This document shows, in pieces, positions 13,597 to 13,641 of a DNA stretch of 13,641 bases; the stretch's first letter is position 1, and each line of letters starts with the position of its first letter. The notes beneath the pieces were generated by a model. It was given only the letters and a program-made list of their open reading frames with translations. It was not told where the DNA came from and searched no databases. Source of the DNA: an uncultured Elusimicrobia bacterium (GTDB lineage Bacteria; Elusimicrobiota; Elusimicrobia; Elusimicrobiales; Elusimicrobiaceae); contig CALYRQ010000005.1 of NCBI GenBank assembly GCA_945483375.1, forward strand, positions 1 to 13,641, in the 5' to 3' direction. A program made the position numbers and the translations under genes.

Positions 13597-13641
13597 CCCC
13601 TTGGTATTTCCTCACAAAATCCGTTTCCTCATTCTATACCC

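Overview
The window looks like chromosomal DNA of a diderm, fermentative anaerobe with roughly 55% GC in most genes. My best guess is the Elusimicrobia (an Elusimicrobium-like gut lineage). The main hints are the very short-leader, cysteine-rich type IV pilin-like protein (start MKGFTLIELL, followed by a VALPQYQKAVEKSRAAEA-type helix), the bacterial outer-membrane efflux machinery, and a group B-like monomeric [FeFe] hydrogenase. The assignment is inference from remembered family resemblance, not from a search. I see no rRNA, tRNA, CRISPR array, transposase or phage gene.

Layout. Positions 127-6122 (minus strand) hold a complete tripartite drug-efflux operon in the order periplasmic adaptor (MFP), inner-membrane RND pump, outer-membrane factor (OMF). 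The genes are 3 nt apart or overlap by 4 nt, and each has a visible Shine-Dalgarno (SD) sequence. A 159-bp divergent control region (6123-6281) separates it from a plus-strand pair: a D-2-hydroxyacid dehydrogenase of D-lactate dehydrogenase type (6282-7313), overlapped by 4 nt by a cysteine synthase (7310-8221). That pair ends in a clear rho-independent terminator (8231-8260). Next come a secreted protein of unknown function (8300-9151), a cardiolipin synthase of the phospholipase D family (9202-10638) with an endonuclease/exonuclease/phosphatase (EEP) family protein 3 nt behind it (10642-11385), and the [FeFe] hydrogenase (11419-12891). A perfect 16-bp bidirectional terminator (12905-12940) separates the hydrogenase from a convergent pilin-like gene (12950-13453, minus strand). 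Upstream of the pilin lie two inverted 33-nt palindromic repeats whose stems differ by compensating base changes, and a candidate promoter whose spacer is a run of 12 T.

How the genes fit together. The dehydrogenase and the hydrogenase are both electron sinks for a sugar- or amino-acid-fermenting anaerobe: one would dispose of NADH as D-lactate or a related hydroxyacid, the other of reduced ferredoxin as H2. Cardiolipin synthase plus the EEP protein is a lipid-remodelling pair resembling E. coli clsB-ybhP. The efflux operon and the pilin belong to the envelope and surface.

No strikingly new multi-gene system is evident. The most interesting signals are small-scale: the covarying palindromes, the homopolymer tract in the pilin promoter, the apparent leaderless or near-leaderless starts of three plus-strand transcription units, and the group B-like hydrogenase with its variant active-site motif.
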